A stretch of DNA of 34,592 nt from Bacteroidia bacterium. GTDB taxonomy: Bacteria > Bacteroidota > Bacteroidia > UKL13-3. Shown here piece by piece: positions 33,029 through 34,592 of this stretch. Every line of letters begins with the position of its first letter. Position 1 is the first letter of the stretch. The stretch covers positions 1 to 34,592 of the forward strand of contig JAGPCK010000033.1 of NCBI GenBank assembly GCA_018058135.1, read 5' to 3'. A model generated the notes under the pieces. That model saw only the letters and a list, made by a program, of their open reading frames with translations. It was not told the DNA's origin and ran no database searches. Position numbers and translations under genes: made by a program.

Positions 33029-33340
33029 TTAAAACTTTGAGTAATCTTCTTTCTCGAGTAAATGTAAAAGTGCGAATATCGGACTTGTAACATGTGTGAT
33101 GCCAAATTCCCTTAGTGCTGTTGGACCTTGATTATATAAGATTGAATTTGATTGATAGGCACTTATTCCTTTTAAAATTTTGTCAAATGGAACGGGTGTA
33201 TTATCACCTGTTTCACGAGTTACCCAAACAGCATTTTCTGTCTCTCTGATATAACCAAAAGAATTATAACCTTCCACTTGTGCTTTGCCATTGTCTTTTA
33301 GGCGTTGAAGAATTTTCCCCAAAAGTATTCTTGAATCCAT
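33029..33340 (-). CDS. hypothetical protein (103 residues)
   Basis: Protein of 103 residues not matched to a known family. It begins MDSRILLGKILQRLKDNGKAQVEGYNSFGYIRETENAVWVTRET, followed by a possible Ser/Thr/Gly-rich loop (TGDNTPVPFDKIL) and GPTALREFGITHVTSPIFALLHLL. It has no signal peptide or membrane segment and looks like a compact alpha/beta protein. It lies between the transglutaminase-like gene (55 bp) and the DUF1643-like gene (30 bp) on the same strand, so it is probably part of the cluster. It could be an adaptor or immunity protein, but that is a guess. Confidence 0.72.
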   Translation of the reverse strand: MDSRILLGKILQRLKDNGKAQVEGYNSFGYIRETENAVWVTRETGDNTPVPFDKILKGISAYQSNSILYNQGPTALREFGITHVTSPIFALLHLLEKEDYSKF

Positions 33341-33395
33341 AGTATTTATACTTACTCTTTAACCGGCTTTTAAATCTCAAAACAAAATTCAGCTG

Positions 33396-34229
33396 TCACC
33401 TTTCCTGAATGTAGGTTGGTGTCTCCAATGTAGGATAGTAGATTGTGCGATAGTCAAATTCAAAATATTCACCTCCGGGATGTTGTGGCTCGCCAAACCA
33501 ATCTAAGTTTAACCAACATTTTCCGTCATCATCTACCCAATAATGAATTTTGAATTGGTCGGTTCTATAGAGTGCGTTAATTTTATCTGTTATTCCTTGC
33601 ATATCTTCTTCTTTCTCTGTAGCCAATATCTCAGTAAAAGCATGGCCTCCTTCGTTATTATACGCAAATGAAATTCGGGCATCACCTCCAATACTTTCAA
33701 TTAATGCGGCTAATAAGATGGCGAAGTCGTCACAATCACCTGCTAAACCATTGTTAATTGTACGGCTGGCAGACCTTAAATTCTCCATTTTATCTGAGTC
33801 GTTTACATATTTCCAGTTGCTCACAATGTAATCGTAAATCTGGCATACCTGGGCAACATTGTATTCATCCGGAAATTGAGAGGCTAATCTAACAGCATAG
33901 TCGTTTGTTACTTCATTTGATACGTCAACAGCCTTAATCAATTCATTCAAATTCTTATCGCATATCTCTGTATTGGAGGTAATCTCTATTGCAGCTTTAG
34001 TGCTGCTGTGTTTAGTGTAATACTTATAACCGGAATAAAACAGTACACCAAAAAATATGGAAAGATATAATGTTGTATTTGATTTCTTAGAAGCTTGTTT
34101 CACTCTGCTGTCCATTTCAAATTCATTTGAACAGTTGGGACAGGTAAATTTAATGTGTTTCCCTATTGGAATACGTACCTTTTGGTTGCAGTTGGGGCAG
34201 CTAATAACTGTTTTATTTTCCATATACAT
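33396..34229 (-). CDS. zinc-ribbon, membrane-anchored transglutaminase-like protein
   Basis: Protein of 277 residues. An N-terminal zinc ribbon has two CPNC knuckles (C11/C14 and C30/C33). A membrane helix (about 54-71) follows, and then a transglutaminase-like domain with catalytic C166 in GLAGDCDDFA, H196 in GGHAFTEI and D243 in WLNLDWFG. With the ribbon inside, the catalytic part would be on the other face of the membrane. Transglutaminase-like proteins of this type act as proteases or amidases or cross-link proteins. It is the first gene of the minus-strand cluster. The ATG at 34229 is used; 34223 is also possible. Phage defence or envelope stress are both possible roles. Confidence 0.8.
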   Translation of the reverse strand: MYMENKTVISCPNCNQKVRIPIGKHIKFTCPNCSNEFEMDSRVKQASKKSNTTLYLSIFFGVLFYSGYKYYTKHSSTKAAIEITSNTEICDKNLNELIKAVDVSNEVTNDYAVRLASQFPDEYNVAQVCQIYDYIVSNWKYVNDSDKMENLRSASRTINNGLAGDCDDFAILLAALIESIGGDARISFAYNNEGGHAFTEILATEKEEDMQGITDKINALYRTDQFKIHYWVDDDGKCWLNLDWFGEPQHPGGEYFEFDYRTIYYPTLETPTYIQER

Positions 34230-34358
34230 TCTGATTGATGCTTCTTGTGTGGCTTATCAGTAAAAGTTTAAACTCCAACAGGTAATTTCCCTGCCTTGTA
34301 CTCAATGCACAAAACGATGATGAGGTAGTGCGATAAATATTTCATAGTATAAAATTAA

Positions 34359-34592
34359 TTAAACCTGTTCAAAAAACTTCACAGCAAATTCACAAAAGGC
34401 AATGATGGTATCTTTGTCTAAATCGAATTCTTTGCGGTTGCCCAAGTAGTTGCGGCTCTCGGGGGTTATTTCTTTGCCTTCGCTCAGTTCTTTGTAGGTA
34501 ACACACTTGATGTGCTTTTTGGAGACCACAATAAAAAAAGCATTCTCCCACGCGTAGTCTTTGGGCAAGTCTTTGATAGAAAATTTCTCAGC
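34359..34592 (-). CDS. C-terminal part of an unrecognised protein (runs off right edge)
   Basis: The minus-strand frame is open to the right edge (visible start AEKFSIKDLPKDYAW) and ends FAVKFFEQV with TAA at 34359. The visible 77 residues are an alpha/beta segment (AFFIVVSKKHIKCVTYKELSEG, DKDTIIAFCEFAVKFF) that I do not recognise. The internal TTG codon is not a convincing start, so the protein must begin outside the window. The 129-bp gap to the next gene (34230-34358) contains no promoter match; a 25-codon frame there is not convincing. Confidence 0.6.
   Translation of the reverse strand, partial: AEKFSIKDLPKDYAWENAFFIVVSKKHIKCVTYKELSEGKEITPESRNYLGNRKEFDLDKDTIIAFCEFAVKFFEQV

Noticed and set aside
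34267..34344. 25-codon minus-strand frame starting MKYLSHYLIIV
   Set aside because: Too short, with no conserved motif and no promoter; the evidence does not separate it from chance.

Overview
This window is a chromosomal segment of a member of the Bacteroidota. Four things support this: cell-surface proteins ending in type IX secretion (T9SS) sorting domains of both the short type A kind and the gliding-motility-associated type B kind; a carboxypeptidase-regulatory/DUF5686 outer-membrane protein; a LytS/LytTR two-component pair; and promoters of the Bacteroidota type (TTG about 19 nt upstream of TAnnTTTG). The moderate GC content and the surface-protein repertoire would fit the Chitinophagales/Sphingobacteriales side of the phylum, but the genus cannot be read from this sequence. 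No rRNA, tRNA, CRISPR array, integrase or transposase was recognised.

Layout. (1) 1-4793, minus strand: an efflux-type operon (membrane-fusion lipoprotein, FtsX/MacB-type permease, LolD/MacB-type ATPase), followed by a LytS-type sensor kinase and a LytTR response regulator cut by the left edge. (2) 4890-14162: surface proteins, namely two large minus-strand T9SS cargo proteins (PKD and beta-helix types), a LamG lipoprotein and a third T9SS cargo on the plus strand. (3) 14408-23890: housekeeping and envelope genes: glyA with a TPR gene, a 51-residue membrane peptide, a DUF5686 protein, an ALDH8A1-like aldehyde dehydrogenase, a DUF2807 lipoprotein with a PagL-like lipid A deacylase, and a low-molecular-weight tyrosine phosphatase overlapping an acylphosphatase. 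(4) 23894-24645: a tandem palindromic repeat family interrupted by a small GIY-YIG nuclease gene. (5) 24647-26035: a WYL regulator, an S4 RNA-binding protein and a 40-residue charged peptide.

(6) 26189-34592 looks like an accessory defence island. It starts with a Panacea/RelE-type toxin-antitoxin pair behind a multi-palindrome operator. Next is a Bro-N/Fic fusion, then a degraded N-terminal fragment of a type I restriction subunit (HsdR). An AbiEi/AbiEii pair follows, with a consensus promoter overlapped by a perfect 12-bp inverted repeat. A second, truncated Bro-N gene forms 262-bp direct repeats with the first. The island ends with a minus-strand cluster that I cannot match to a described system: a zinc-ribbon membrane transglutaminase-like protein, a 103-residue unknown, a DUF1643-like protein, a stand-alone caspase-like His/Cys protein and a possible PD-(D/E)XK nuclease-like protein.

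Most interesting points: the caspase-like/DUF1643/transglutaminase-like cluster as a possible undescribed system; the association of GIY-YIG nuclease and palindromic repeats; and the evidence that AbiE and Bro-N genes here are what is left of a decayed type I restriction locus. Functions are inferred from motif recognition by eye; no database search was possible.
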